DNA of 64,000 bases from Bedellia somnulentella (taxonomy: Eukaryota; Arthropoda; Insecta; Lepidoptera; Bedelliidae): positions 1,047,695 to 1,111,694 of the forward strand of contig OY755190.1 of assembly GCA_963576735.1 (NCBI GenBank), given 5' to 3'. The notes under the pieces were generated by a model. The model saw nothing but the letters and a program-made list of their open reading frames with translations, did not search any database and was not told the origin of the DNA. Both the position numbers and the translations under genes were made by a program. The stretch's first letter is position 1; the number at the start of each line of letters is the position of its first letter. Below, piece by piece: positions 21,349 to 32,501 of this stretch.

Positions 21349-22605
21349 AGACTCCAAAAAACTAATGCTACTACCACCCTTCTAAGAAATCAGTAATATA
21401 CAATTTTTATATTACCACCTCATTTGCGTCTAAAACATCGTGCAACACAACATAGTAGCGTACACGGTATAAATCACAATAAAACGTTGTCTCAATTTCC
21501 ACGATTGATTGCTCGCCTCGCTTCGCCTATCTAAGGCTTGCAACCTACACATTTATTTTAACACATTTGTTTATAAATGATATAATGGTATACGAATGTT
21601 TTCGCGGGTAGAGCGGGAGATAAGGATGTTTTTGGAGCTGTTAGTAATGTTAAATTGATAAGTTTACAGTTTCTTAGTGACTGATAGCGATAATCAATGC
21701 GTGGTCGAAACTAGTAGTTGTTTTAGGAATTATAACTGGATTTTGCATATTAAACATAAATTGTATATTTTTATGTCATTCAATATAATATTTTATTTAG
21801 GGAAAGGGACTCGATCAATGACTGTGGTAGTAATGATTGAAAATGTTATTTAGTTTTAACGTGATAAAAAAAAATAGTAACACTTCACATTTCATCAAAA
21901 TGTCTGTTAGATATAATTATTTATAAAATCTAAAGTATTTTAAAAGTAATAACTAATAGTAAAACTATTAATTTTTCAATTTCAATTTCAATCGTTTATT
22001 GCATTCATCAATGTGTTTAACAGTTCTTATTTATAAATTAATTAATATTAGATGTGCACCTCATAGTAAATACATTTAATCATTTTACAATATTGAAAAA
22101 TAACTAAACACTAACAGCTCTACATAAATAATCTTCGTAAAGGGTAAAAACAGAGCTCACATACATTTTCTAGCACTTCGTCTTTTATGTGAAGCATTTA
22201 TTCTCAGCGGTTTACCCCATCCCCCGATTCGCCAGCACGCGTGTCACCGATACAGAGGACTTAACAACTCTATATATGTACATGTATACATATATGTGAG
22301 CCGATATCTTAGAATTATCTTCCCTTTCTTCTTTCAGAAGCTGTTGGGAAAAAGTTCTGAAGATCAAGCAATGGCCGTGAAAATGTGAATAGTGTATATT
22401 ACTACGTGGTATAAAAGGTGTGTGTAAGGCCTTAGGCGCGAGAGGTCCCGGGTTCGATTTCCTTGTCCATTGTAGCATGTTAGCATTGGCTTCAAATAGC
22501 GCGGCCCAAAATTCTTTAACAGGTTAAAATTTCTAAGCTCTTACTTCAAAAATAAAAGATTTTATCTTTGTTCTTACTAAAAAAAGTACATTTGTTTAAA
22601 AGCAA
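21349..22605. other. Mostly unassigned; possible tRNA-like stretch
   Basis: AT-rich. At 22425-22470, GGCGCGAGAGGTCCC followed by GGTTCGATTTCC resembles the B-box half of a tRNA-like SINE head, without a clear A box. Confidence 0.3.
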
Positions 22606-22670
22606 ATACCCCTATCACGTGAGTGCAATATCCAAGCAAAACGGGAGTACTCTGATAATTGACAATACAT
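22606..22670 (+). mobile_element. SINE-B fragment (split by SINE-A)
   Basis: Segment from CCCCTATCACGTGAGTGC to the GACAATACAT junction; continues at 22922. Confidence 0.65.
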
Positions 22671-22921
22671 ACACACATACATGAATATACTCACGGCTAT
22701 AAATCCCTAGAAGGGGTAGCCATAGCTAAGGAATAAGAAATTCTTCAGCCACTTTTGGAAAGTTGTGGGGGGAAAAGATGGTAAAATAAAGGTTGTTAGT
22801 GATGGGTCTCCAACCGCATCGCCCAAAAATCCCTTAAAAGCCCCGAATACCTTTAGTCGCCTCTTACGTACACCCACCGGAAGAAATGGGGTAGTGCTAT
22901 TCTAAGCCGACACTACACAGC
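22671..22921 (-). mobile_element. SINE-A inserted in SINE-B
   Basis: CAATACAT repeats at both junctions (22663-22670, 22921-22928). Confidence 0.85.
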
Positions 22922-23008
22922 AATACATGACAATGCAATGGGAAAATATTGTAAGGAGTATTAGTACCTCTACCACCCCTTCCGATATATATGGCGTGAA
23001 CGTTTGAG
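22922..23008 (+). mobile_element. SINE-B 3' part (split)
   Basis: TATTAGTACCTCTACCACCC and GGCGTGAACGTTTGAG; the tail repeat is decayed. Confidence 0.6.
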
Positions 23009-23082
23009 CCTTGAATTTAATCAAATCAAATAATTGTATTGCATAAAAATCTTGCTTTACATTATTACAATGCCAAAAATAT

Positions 23083-23355
23083 TACTTACTTACTTATACT
23101 CACGCCCATTATTCCCATTGGGGTAGGCAGAGACTATCGATCGCCACTTAATACGATCTTGAAAAACCTCTCTTGCTTCCCTTACATTCACTATTTCTTC
23201 TCATACATGCTCTTTTATTCTTCACACTTCGGACCCCCGCCTTTATAAGAACGTTTTCTATCTGGTCAAAAAACGTTTTACGAGGCCGTCCTCTACTAAC
23301 AATCCCATCCACATTGGCTTTATATATCTCTTTCGTTACTTTATTTCATTCATCC
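23083..23355 (-). mobile_element. RTE LINE fragment, old
   Basis: Longer but diverged 3' piece with a (TTAC)n tail in place of (TATG)n; frame broken. Confidence 0.7.
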
Positions 23356-23849
23356 TCTCTATTAGAAGCATCTTATATTTTTCCAAATAACTCGTATGTA
23401 ACAAGAAATATATCATCGAATGAGAAATGTATGATGTGTGAAACGGTAATAAATATCAACTTTAGGGGTAAAAGATGCTTTGAAAGGGTGGCAACACCTT
23501 TATTATTTCAGAACACGAACCTTTATGACTGTAGTATTTGTAGGGTATGCAGATCGATGGTAGTCATTTATTATATTTCTTTGATAAAAATAAATTTATT
23601 TTTATAGTTTTTTTGTATAAATGCAAATGCATTTTAATTATTCTCTATGCCAATTTCAACTTATGTATTTTGAACTTTACAGCTTATTATTAATTTTGAG
23701 TACAGTTAGGTTTGTAGGTAGGTTAGGTGTATAGATGAAAACATTGGTGAATGATAAGTTCTTATTATTGTCTAGGTTTTTTGGGGTGGCAGTAGGGTGT
23801 AAATACTTCTATTATCTGGCAGTTCATGACGATATGTAATACACTCTGT

Positions 23850-23963
23850 CATGCGAGTGCTGAGTCAAGGCTTTTTTGGTAATGATTATATATATATATT
23901 TGTCATTGTCTTGTGTTAATTACCAAATAAACATTATTTCTTTCTTTCTTTCTTTCCTTCTTT
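23850..23963 (+). mobile_element. Family D LINE 3' end with (TTTC)n tail
   Basis: GCTGAGTCAAGGCTTTTTTGG, then TTACCAAATAAACATTATTTC and a TTTC microsatellite. Related ends occur at 44160-44350 and 55095-55385, all with a [A/T]AATAAACAT[C/T] block before the tail. Confidence 0.5.
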
Positions 23964-24122
23964 CAAGCTATTCATTGTAGAAAATTTTACAAATGTATAG
24001 CTTCTTATTTCATTTTTACTCAAAATCAGATTGCACTATGTTTGCAATTTAAATGCAATTAGTAACAAATTCTTGGCAAGAAATAATGCAGATACGTAAA
24101 TTTAAAGTTGATACATGATACA

Positions 24123-24200
24123 TGCATACATACATATATACATATATATACTCACGCCGTTAATTCCCATTGGGGTAGGCAGAGACTATCGATCGCCACT
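24123..24200 (-). mobile_element. RTE LINE tail, minimal
   Basis: Only the last ~75 bp of the RTE, next to a later SINE-C mini-insertion. Confidence 0.75.
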
Positions 24201-24231
24201 TCAAAGGGAAATTTCAAATGAAATAAGGAAT

Positions 24232-24283
24232 TTAAATCTTTTTGTTCATGAAAATCTCATGTGGGGATTATTCTTTATTTATT
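24232..24283 (-). mobile_element. SINE-C tail insertion, 52 bp
   Basis: Only the SINE-C 3' end, flanked by perfect 12-bp TSDs GAAATAAGGAAT (24220-24231, 24284-24295). This shows that SINE-C moves by reverse transcription and that its 3' end is the AAAAAGATTT side. Confidence 0.85.
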
Positions 24284-24518
24284 GAAATAAGGAATATTTA
24301 AAAATGCTTTGTATACAAAGATATTATGTTGTCTATACAACTACAACTTTATTAATATTTTTACAGCAAGAGCTTTTTGCAACTATAATTATATAATAAA
24401 TAACTAAAATAAATAAATAAATAAAAATGTTGGTATATGAGTACGTCTTTGTCCAAATCTACATGCTTAATTTATATATAATTAGTATTTTCTAAGATTT
24501 CCACGATTGCACATTATA

Positions 24519-24703
24519 ATTAAAACCACTATTGTTTTCGGATATTTCAGTTAGTTAGTATTAATAATTTGAAAGTACTGTATAATGACAAATAACACCT
24601 CAGTCTTCCTGTGACCATGATAACTGAAAAGTTGTCGAAACGTCGGGCTTTAAAAACAATGTAAAAACACGCGATTAAAATATCCGAAAATCGTGGTTTT
24701 AAT
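24519..24703. mobile_element. Inverted-repeat element, Penelope-like end
   Basis: Inverted repeats of about 28 bp (ATTAAAACCACTATTG... and ...GTGGTTTTAAT) enclose GTTGTCGAAACGTCGGGC. Such GAAACGTCGGG stretches with flanking inversions are known near ends of Penelope-like retroelements; assignment is tentative. A diverged end of the same family may lie near 53360-53400. Confidence 0.4.
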
Positions 24704-24798
24704 GGTTATAGTTACTTGTAATCTACTACATACAGGCACTCATATCACTATATGTGTATAGCATAAGCAAAATTAACTCCACTTATTAACTTATTATT

Positions 24799-25035
24799 GC
24801 CGTGTAGTGCCGGCTTAGAATGACGCTACTCCTTTCTACCCACGGGTGTCGTAAGAGGCGACTAAGGGTATTAGGGCTTTTTATTGGATTTTTGGGCGAT
24901 GCGGTTGGAGACCCATCACCAAAAACCTTTATTTTTACCATCTTTTCCCAACTCAACTTCCAACCCCTTCAAGGTAAATTTGTCCCTTGGTTACCCCTTC
25001 AAGGAAAATTTAGCCGTGAGTATATATATGTATGT
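24799..25035 (+). mobile_element. SINE-A, old subfamily
   Basis: Reads CCACGGGTGTCGTAAGAGGCG. The hairpin region is partly duplicated (CCCCTTCAAGG twice). TSD AAAATTAACTC at 24769-24779 and 25036-25046, with 19 filler bases at the 5' junction. Confidence 0.8.
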
Positions 25036-25387
25036 AAAATTAACTCTTATTTAACGAATGGTACGAAGAATATAATACATTTTGTCATTTTTGAATATTT
25101 CACTTCCCCTTATTTATGTTTCTTGAGTGGTAAAATGCAAATATTATAAACGTCACTCTACCCCTTCAATATTTCACTGATAAATGATACTTTTAATATA
25201 ATTCAATGTTCTGATTTATGACGTAATATGCAATGTTGGTTTTGATGCAGTATTTGCTATGTCTTGTGAATATTAGGGTTCTGTGAACAATAAAATGTTT
25301 GCGCGGATTAAATAAAATATGTTTTTCTTTTCTTCTTCTTTCTTCTTCTTTTTTAATTATAAATTATTTTTCTAATTAATTTCTAAA

Positions 25388-25425
25388 TAATAAAAATTAG
25401 TAATAATCCCCACATGAGGTTTTCA
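25388..25425 (+). mobile_element. SINE-C tail fragment
   Basis: TAATAATCCCCACATGAGG and TTTTCATGAGCAAAA only. Confidence 0.6.
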
Positions 25426-25903
25426 TGAGCAAAACATTCTCATTATATCTTTGTTTTACTAAGTTTTTCTACTCAATTTTAGTTACTTCAACTATTTGTT
25501 TTATAAAGGTTTATAAATTTTCGATGATACTACAGTGACCTCTGATTGTCCAACTATCCATAGCAAAATACTATATTATAAAATAAAATGTAACACCATA
25601 TACACATTTTTCCAAGACTACACAAATAGGGATAATATTTGATAAATGTGCAAAGAGACTACAGAACCCTTCGCTTCAAAGTAAGCCTAATATACGGAGT
25701 GGCAGATCAGGAAAGCGACACTCTTTTGCATACATAAATCATATTTGTTTCTCTGATATACTTCACTTTGTTTGGTTTTCGTCGATGTTTGGTTTAAATA
25801 TGCACATATTATGGCAAACAGGGGTGGAGAGACGAAGAGTTGAATGCAATACGCTGAATTTCTAAATTACATTGTACTGTGAACGAGAGACTCAGGATCA
25901 ATC
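25426..25903. other. No feature recognised
   Basis: Unassigned AT-rich spacer. Confidence 0.4.
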
Positions 25904-25913
25904 ACCTATTTAA

Positions 25914-26156
25914 TACATACATACATATACTCACGGCTATCAATCCCTATAAGGGGTAGCCAGAGCTAAGGTATAAGAAATTCCTCACCCATTTTAGGAA
26001 GTTGCGTGGGGAAAAGATGGTGAAATAAAGGTTGTTGGTGATGGGTCTCCAACCGCATCGCCCAAAAATCCATTAAAAGCCCCAATACCGTTAGTCGTCT
26101 CTTACGTACATCCACCACAAATGGGGTAGTGCTATTCTAAGCCGACACTACACAGC
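25914..26156 (-). mobile_element. SINE-A, near full length
   Basis: ACCTATT flanks both sides (25904-25910, 26162-26168). Confidence 0.85.
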
Positions 26157-26234
26157 TTATTACCTATTGATTCATTGATAAAATAGATTATGATATTTTC
26201 CTTTAATTTTATATTTGGATGTTCGTGTTAAATT

Positions 26235-26479
26235 GCTGTGTAGTGTCGGCTTAGAATAGCACTACCCATTTCTCTTCCAGTGGGTGTACGTAAGAGGCGA
26301 CTAACGGTATCGGGGCTTTTTAAGGGATTTTTGGGCGATGCGGTTGGAGACCCATCAACAACAACCTTTATTCTACCATTTTTTCCCCACTCAACTTCCA
26401 AAAGCGGCTGAGGAGTTTTTCATTCCAAAGCTCTGACTACCCCGTTAAGCGATTTATAGCCGTGAGTATATGTATGTAT
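26235..26479 (+). mobile_element. SINE-A, near full length
   Basis: Carries AAGCGGCTGAGG and a changed hairpin (CCCCGTTAAGCG). Confidence 0.85.
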
Positions 26480-27063
26480 TGGTTATTTCAAACGAATTAT
26501 ATTGTAGCGTAGTACAGAACAGATACCGGTAAGTGTACTACTTAGTAACGCATGAATAACTACTTTGAAGCCTTAACTTGGACTTCACGATAGTTCACTT
26601 TACCGTGGGGTTACTACTGTTAAGTACTACTGCAATAAAACTTCTCGGTTCAAATGTTAGTAATAAATAAGGGCCTATATGAATGGATATCCAATTAATT
26701 AATATAACTAAAAAACTGACTTCCGGGATCCACTTTAATTTTGTTTATATCTAGTTTCGGGTTCATGTTTTCTTTTTCTTTATTTGTCATTTATCTTATC
26801 TTTATGTTTGGAAATTCATCACACTTTTTTGTTTTTAAAAGTCAATTTTAGGTATAATAACGTTTTGATGAGTATAATATTTTCAAAGTTGATTTCATAA
26901 AATAAATACTTTAAATAGTTTTGACATGATATGTAATTAGTTACGATACAAATTATCCTACCCATTTTTAAAATCAAACAAAATTAAAATATTTTTGATT
27001 GTGTGTTCTTATCTATTTTCTATAATATACCAACTTAGTCTAAATTTATGAATTATAAGCAAC
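26480..27063. other. No feature recognised
   Basis: Unassigned AT-rich spacer. Confidence 0.4.
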
Positions 27064-27074
27064 AAATAAATAGT

Positions 27075-27432
27075 GCGACATGATAGTCCAGTGGATAGAA
27101 CACCCGCCCGAAAACACAAGGGCGTGAGTTCCAATCCTGGGTCGGGCCTACACCAATTTGTCTTTTCTAAAGTCATATGTGTGGTTAATTTATCATGGTT
27201 GTTAACGGTGAGGGAAAACATCGTGAGGAAACCCACATGGCTGAGTTGTATTTAGTCATGTGACAGTGTATTCGTACAAAACGGCGATAGGCCTGCCCCC
27301 TATCACAGCAAAACGTGGGTACTTTCTCTGGACACTAGATGGCGCCGCCATGTGAGTTCAGAAGTATTGGTACCTCTGCCAACCCCTCCGGGGATAAACG
27401 GCGTGAACGTTTATGTTATGTAACGTTTATGT
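27075..27432 (+). mobile_element. SINE-B, full length
   Basis: TSD AAATAAATAGT at 27064-27074 and 27433-27443. The head has GATAGTCCAGTGGATAGAAC and GAGTTCCAATCCTGG as diverged A and B boxes. The CACGTGAG stretch before the middle GCAAAACGTGG is replaced by a short divergent run. Confidence 0.9.
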
Positions 27433-27668
27433 AAATAAATAGTCTTAATCACAATATCTGGTCTGAATTATGTTTTAATAAAATAATAAAAGATTTTAGG
27501 CTTCCCCATACAGAGTAGTACCCCAGAACATAGTTATCAAAATAGCTAGAACAATCACCCTGAGGCTGTGGTCGTTAGGATAAAGGCAGGTGTACCAGAG
27601 TTACTGCCAGAGGAATAGTTTGAATGTTTGTATCTATCTATGAACCTTAGAAAGGGTGGGCATAAGTA

Positions 27669-27921
27669 CATACATACATACATACATACACTCACGGCTG
27701 TAAATCCCTAGAAGGGGTAGCCAGAGCTGAGGAATTAGAAATTCCTCAGCCACTTTTGGAAATGTGAGTGGGGAAAAGATGGTAAAAGTAAAGGTTGTTG
27801 GTGATGGGTCTCCAACCGCATCGCCCAAAAATCCCTTAAAAGCCCCAATACCGTTAGTCGCCTCTTACGTACACCCACCGGAAGAAATGGGGTAGTGCTA
27901 TTCTAAGCCGACACTAGACAG
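27669..27921 (-). mobile_element. SINE-A, near full length
   Basis: GCATAAGTA flanks it (27660-27668, 27921-27929). Five to six TATG units in the tail. Confidence 0.9.
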
Positions 27922-27994
27922 CATAAGTAGAAATATATTAAAAAAAAGATAAAAAATATTTATTTCAAAATAAAAAGAATTGTTCTCTATTTTT

Positions 27995-29755
27995 TGAACG
28001 TCACAAACTTACGTATAAGTTAAATCTTACTCTACTGACTCTACTTCGGATTCGGAAGGTGTATTGTTGCGAGAAGAACCCGTAAGAAACTCAGCAACAC
28101 ACTTCTTAGGCAAATTACAATATTGGTGTATGTCTTGAAATATCCTGAATAGAGCCCTGGTGACACCAAGCAGTTTCATCTATCATATAATCATTTAAAC
28201 TGTAATAAGCTTTTAAATGAAGACTGCGTTTTATAATTACTTTGAATTTCTTTTCTGTTAGATTCAAAATGTCATCAGGTATTTTATTATAAAATTTTAC
28301 ACATAACCCCATAAAAGATGTATTTATTTTTGACAATCTGTACTTTTGAATTGAAATTTTATTATTATCTCTAAGACTTCTAGTATGTCTGTCACAGTTT
28401 TTGGAAAATGCTTTCAAATTTTTTCTCACATACATGATGTTTTCATAAATATATTGACATGGCAGTGTCATTATATTTATGGTTTTAAACAATTCTCTAA
28501 GGGAATCTCGTGAACCTAAATTATAAATAGCTCTTATTGCTCTTTTCTGTAAAATGAATATTGACCCAACATCAGCAGCTCTGCCCCAGAGTAAAATGCC
28601 ATAAGACATGATGCTATGAAAATAACTATAGTAAACTAAACGAGCGGTCTGTACATCAGTTAAATGTCTTATCTTTCTAACGGCATAGGCAGCACTGCTT
28701 AGCCTGCCAGCTAGCGCGCTAATGTGGGGTCCCCATTGGAGCTTTGAGTCCAGATGTATCCCTAAGAAAACTGCGCTATCCGTAAATGGTAATTTTTCAT
28801 TATTTAATGTAATTTCATTATCAACACTTTTAACATTTGGTAATGCAAATTTAATACATTTGGTTTTTTTGGCATTTAGTACAAGATTATTTGAAGCAAA
28901 CCATGTTTGAATTTGGGAAACTGCATTATTTACATCGTCAATATTTTCCGAATTCCTTTTAACGTCAAAAATTAAAGAAGTATCATCAGCAAATAATACT
29001 ATTTCAGACCTTTTCTCGACCATGAACGGCAAATCATTAATATATACTAGAAACAAAAATGGGCCTAATATAGATCCCTGTGGAACACCCATTTTTACAT
29101 GAGTTCCAGATGATTTTATTTTATCGATTTGCACTTTTTGTATTCGATCTGAGAAGTAGGACTTTATTAATTTAAGTGCGTCACCTTCGATGCCATAATG
29201 TCCCAATTTTATGAATAAAATATTATGATCTGCACAATCAAAAGCTTTTGTAAGATCGCAGAACAAACCGATTGCATCATTCTTAAGTTCCCACGAACCA
29301 AAAATATGTTTAATTAGGGCAACGCCTGCGTCAGTGGTAGAGCGGCCTTTCGTGAAACCAAATTGTTTAGGGTGAAACAAATTGTTGGAACTAAAATGCA
29401 AGAGCAGTTGATTAAGCATAAGTTTTTCAAATATTTTACTCATAACTGGTAGTATAGATATAGGCCTATAACCTTCAGGATTATTTTTATCACCTCCAGA
29501 TTTTAGTAAAGGTACAATTTTACTATGTTTCATGAGATCTGGGAAGATACCATTACTTATACATTCATTAAATATTTTCGCTAAATAAGGAGCTATTATT
29601 ACAATAAAATTATGGCATACTTTTACTGACATACCCCAGATATCCTCAGAATTTTTCAATTTCAGTGATTTAAACACTTTGATGATATCTTCGGGACTGA
29701 CAACTTTAAAATTAAATATAGATTTACAAATTGCAACGTTTTGTTGCAATTTGTT
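27995..29755 (-). mobile_element. Jockey/CR1-type LINE, 5'-truncated
   Basis: Contains the reverse transcriptase and C-terminal part of ORF2 plus a 3' UTR of about 110 bp (GAGTTTCTTACGGGTTCTTC on the minus strand, a block common in lepidopteran LINE 3' UTRs). The endonuclease half and ORF1 are absent, and the 5' end abuts the 3' end of a different RTE-like element at 29762. No TSD was found. Confidence 0.85.
28115..29749 (-). CDS. LINE reverse transcriptase (partial ORF2)
   Basis: Open frame of 544 codons encoding the reverse transcriptase of a non-LTR retrotransposon; in the intact element it copies the RNA at a nicked target in the nucleus. Fingers motif GYRPISILPVMSKIFEKL at residues 93-110, palm FCDLTKAFD with catalytic Asp165, GVPQGSILGP at 221-230, catalytic FADD at 253-256, and a C-terminal domain ending near NDYMIDETAWC. 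Family ORF2 proteins are about 900-1000 residues, so the N-terminal endonuclease half is lost. The first codon is TTG just inside the truncation point (an upstream TAA is at 29756-29758) and is not a true start. The frame is otherwise unbroken, suggesting modest age. CR1/L2/jockey placement is by motif style only. Confidence 0.8.
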   Translation of the reverse strand: MQQNVAICKSIFNFKVVSPEDIIKVFKSLKLKNSEDIWGMSVKVCHNFIVIIAPYLAKIFNECISNGIFPDLMKHSKIVPLLKSGGDKNNPEGYRPISILPVMSKIFEKLMLNQLLLHFSSNNLFHPKQFGFTKGRSTTDAGVALIKHIFGSWELKNDAIGLFCDLTKAFDCADHNILFIKLGHYGIEGDALKLIKSYFSDRIQKVQIDKIKSSGTHVKMGVPQGSILGPFLFLVYINDLPFMVEKRSEIVLFADDTSLIFDVKRNSENIDDVNNAVSQIQTWFASNNLVLNAKKTKCIKFALPNVKSVDNEITLNNEKLPFTDSAVFLGIHLDSKLQWGPHISALAGRLSSAAYAVRKIRHLTDVQTARLVYYSYFHSIMSYGILLWGRAADVGSIFILQKRAIRAIYNLGSRDSLRELFKTINIMTLPCQYIYENIMYVRKNLKAFSKNCDRHTRSLRDNNKISIQKYRLSKINTSFMGLCVKFYNKIPDDILNLTEKKFKVIIKRSLHLKAYYSLNDYMIDETAWCHQGSIQDISRHTPIL

Positions 29756-29761
29756 TTAAGT

Positions 29762-29951
29762 GTTGCAAGTATTTTAATGGTAAGGTACATAGTAGTGTGG
29801 GAAGGCCTTCAAAGGTTGACCGTATGAAGCATCCTTCCTTGATCAAGGTCACGGTAGCTGATTGATGAAGGCAGCACAGGACCGGTCGCTGTGGTAATAT
29901 TTGGGGGAGGTCTATGTCCAGCAGTTGATGATAGTTGGCTGATGATTCATA
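29762..29951 (+). mobile_element. Second RTE-like LINE, 3' end
   Basis: Ends in GGGGGAGGTCTATGTCCAGC and AGTTGATGATAG, a hallmark 3' end of another lepidopteran RTE-like LINE group. Diverged, and cut at the left by the jockey-type LINE. Confidence 0.55.
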
Positions 29952-29971
29952 AGGTTGTTTATTTTTATGTT

Positions 29972-30130
29972 TGAAATCACGTGATATTATTGTCACCTGG
30001 TGCTAAGAGGACCCAGGGATTTTTGAACAGTGATCCAGTGATGATCAGTATGATGCAGGCCTATCGCTACGCTGTTTGGTACAAAGAAACTGTCGCATGA
30101 CTAAAAAAAACTTAGTCATAATAATTTCCT
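29972..30130 (-). mobile_element. SINE-B remnant
   Basis: GAAATCACGTGATATTATTG and TGCAGGCCTATCGCTACG keep the SINE-B order; heavily diverged. Confidence 0.5.
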
Positions 30131-30889
30131 ATTGTAAATGTCCAATACGGATAATTTAAAGTATTTAATGATCGATGCTTTAGCAAACGAAGCTTTATAA
30201 TTATTATTTTTATTAATATATATAAAAAAGGTAAGTAATGTTATAATTAACAATTTAAACTCATAAAAATTTATTGGATATATTAATCAGAATAGCATCA
30301 GGCGAGGGTTAGTGACAATAACGTAAAACTTGTGTGATATAGTAGCCGTTGAAAGAGTTCATTTTGGATGTCTGAATATAAATTTAGGATATCTTACCTA
30401 CATATTCTTTTACTATATGTCTAAAAGTGATAACTTCTAAATCAATATTAAATCAATAAAAAACATTTCAATGAATTGTAATAACATATCTCATTCATTC
30501 ATTACACTTTCTCACTAACAACCGAAATATATCACAAAAAGAGAAAAATGGTGTAAATTTTTCATTTTAATTAATATTTATTCGATATCATAAAACAAAT
30601 GGAAATGAGTTATTAAAAAAAACGATCGGGGTTATCAACTGTGAAATTTAGATGTTGGAAAAGGTTCGAATAACTGTGTCCTTTGAACGGGAATTTTGGG
30701 AAAAGAGTATCTTTATTTAAGCCCTTTGGTTCCGTCTACACAATTTAATTTATATTCTTTAAGAAAATTGTGTTTTGTATATAATCAGTTATTGATGGAA
30801 AATATGGGTTTATAGGAAATAAGTTTTTGGGTGGGGAAGATATATTATTAGAAGAGTTGGTGCTGGGAATGGAATGGGTAACTATTTAT
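30131..30889. other. No feature recognised
   Basis: AT-rich, no repeat shared elsewhere in the window. Confidence 0.4.
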
Positions 30890-30940
30890 AATACAAAGTT
30901 TGGCGGTAGGCCTGCCCCATATCGCGTTGGTACACAGTAC
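30890..30940 (+). mobile_element. SINE-B fragment
   Basis: TTTGGCGGTAGGCCTGCCCC matches the SINE-B middle; interrupted by the following SINE-A pair. Confidence 0.5.
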
Positions 30941-31022
30941 ATACATACATACATATACTCACGGCTATAAATCCCTAGGAGGGGTAGCCAGAGCTAAGGA
31001 ATTTGAAAATTCTTCAGCCACA
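30941..31022 (-). mobile_element. SINE-A 3' piece, head-to-head pair
   Basis: Only the last ~80 bp, pointing left, directly abutting a full copy pointing right. Confidence 0.8.
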
Positions 31023-31026
31023 TTAT

Positions 31027-31279
31027 GCTGTGTAGTGTCGGCTTAGAATAGCACTACCCCATTTCTTCCGGTGGGTGTACGTTAGAGGCGACTAACGGTA
31101 TTAAGGCTTTTAAGGGATTTTTGGGCGATGCGGTTGGAGACCCATCACCAAAAACCTTTATTTCACCATCTTTTTCCCACGCAACTTCCAAAAGTGGCTG
31201 AGGAATTTCTGATTCCCTAGCTCTGGCTACCCCTTCATGGGATTTATAGCCGTGAGTATATGTATGTATGTATGTATGT
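31027..31279 (+). mobile_element. SINE-A, head-to-head pair
   Basis: Full-length copy four bases from the previous one; GTAC occurs outside both tails. Confidence 0.85.
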
Positions 31280-31282
31280 ACA

Positions 31283-32106
31283 TTTGGAAAGTTAAGTAGG
31301 TGGTACACTATCTAAGCAAAATAATACATCATAACCCAACTAACCATAGAATTTATATCGTCATAATATTAATATTACTACCTTAGAAATTGCCATAGGA
31401 ATTGAATTCGCTACTTACTAAATCATGCCAGCCAATTAGCCTCCAATCAAAAGTCTAGCGGTCTCTACATTTTAACGAGAAACAACTAAATATAACAGTA
31501 ATTTTATCTCTATACCTCTAACTTAAACTCACAACAGACCCCTAAAAACCGACAAAGGCGACCAAAAAATTGAATAATGAAAAAATATAGCCTCCTCTTT
31601 CGTTGTTGAGATGAAATTTGATTAAAAAATCACGATTATTACCCCCGGCTCCCTCGCTATCCTATACCTTTGCCTGCCGATTACCCCCGCTTCTTACCCC
31701 CTCAATATACAACCCCCTTTCAATAATTTTTCATCGTTTCAAAGCTTGATTCCTTTGTGGTGCGTTCTTCTACTTAGATTAACAAAGTTTGAAATTAAAA
31801 TGGCTATTGAACGGTGTTTGTCTTCGTTTTTTCTTTGAACTGCTTTTTTGAATGCTCTTTTTAATTAGTCCTTTGTGCTTTAATCCTTTCGTGATTGGCT
31901 ATTACAAGATTTTTGTGTTTGATATGTCATTTCTTTTTTACTTTGGTTTTGAATGATCGGAGTTTTTTGTATTTAATTATATTAAAAAGTTAGTGACATG
32001 GCGTGACTTTGCGTCTTATAAATGCAAATACAGTAATAGAAATCAACTATACATATACAATTTGACGATAATCAACGATTTTGTTGCTAATTACATGCAA
32101 TTTAAT
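31283..32106. other. No feature recognised
   Basis: Includes a C/T-rich run at 31640-31740 (CCCCC-containing pyrimidine stretches); no frame or repeat assigned. Confidence 0.4.
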
Positions 32107-32202
32107 ACACACATACATTTACTCACGCCATAAGTTCCCATTGGGGTAGGCAGAGACTATCGATCGCCACTTTGTACTATCCTGACAATCCTCTCTAGCT
32201 TC
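32107..32202 (-). mobile_element. RTE LINE tail, split by SINE-C
   Basis: Minus-strand RTE 3' end that resumes at 32318-32345 (GGCTTCGTTTACATCCATCA). Confidence 0.75.
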
Positions 32203-32317
32203 TAATAAATAAAAGATAAACACCGCCGGTGTCAAAATTTTTCTTTCCGATGTTTATATTTTATTTATTAGTAATAATTCCCACATGAGATTTTCTTGTC
32301 AAAAACATTCAAAATAT
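32203..32317 (+). mobile_element. SINE-C lacking its core, nested in RTE
   Basis: TSD CTCTCTAGCTTC / CTCTCTGGCTTC (32191-32202, 32318-32329). The tRNA-like core is gone and the arms meet at a palindrome, ACACCGCCGGTGT, then run to the tail. Confidence 0.8.
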
Positions 32318-32501
32318 CTCTCTGGCTTCGTTTACATCCATCATTCGATTTAATAAAATACAGAAATGGGAAAACTTGATTGGAACGTATAGTGATAGTA
32401 ACGGATTACCAAGAAATCATTTGAAAAAAGGTCTATTAATCTACTTCAATAAAATCATTTAGATTCCTCTGACAATACAATAGTATTAATAACGTTTCAT
32501 A

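Noticed and set aside
24630..24650. Hammerhead ribozyme core (CTGA...CGAAAC)
   Set aside because: The first core block reads CTGAAAA and not CTGANGA, and no stems I or III were found, so no active ribozyme is claimed.
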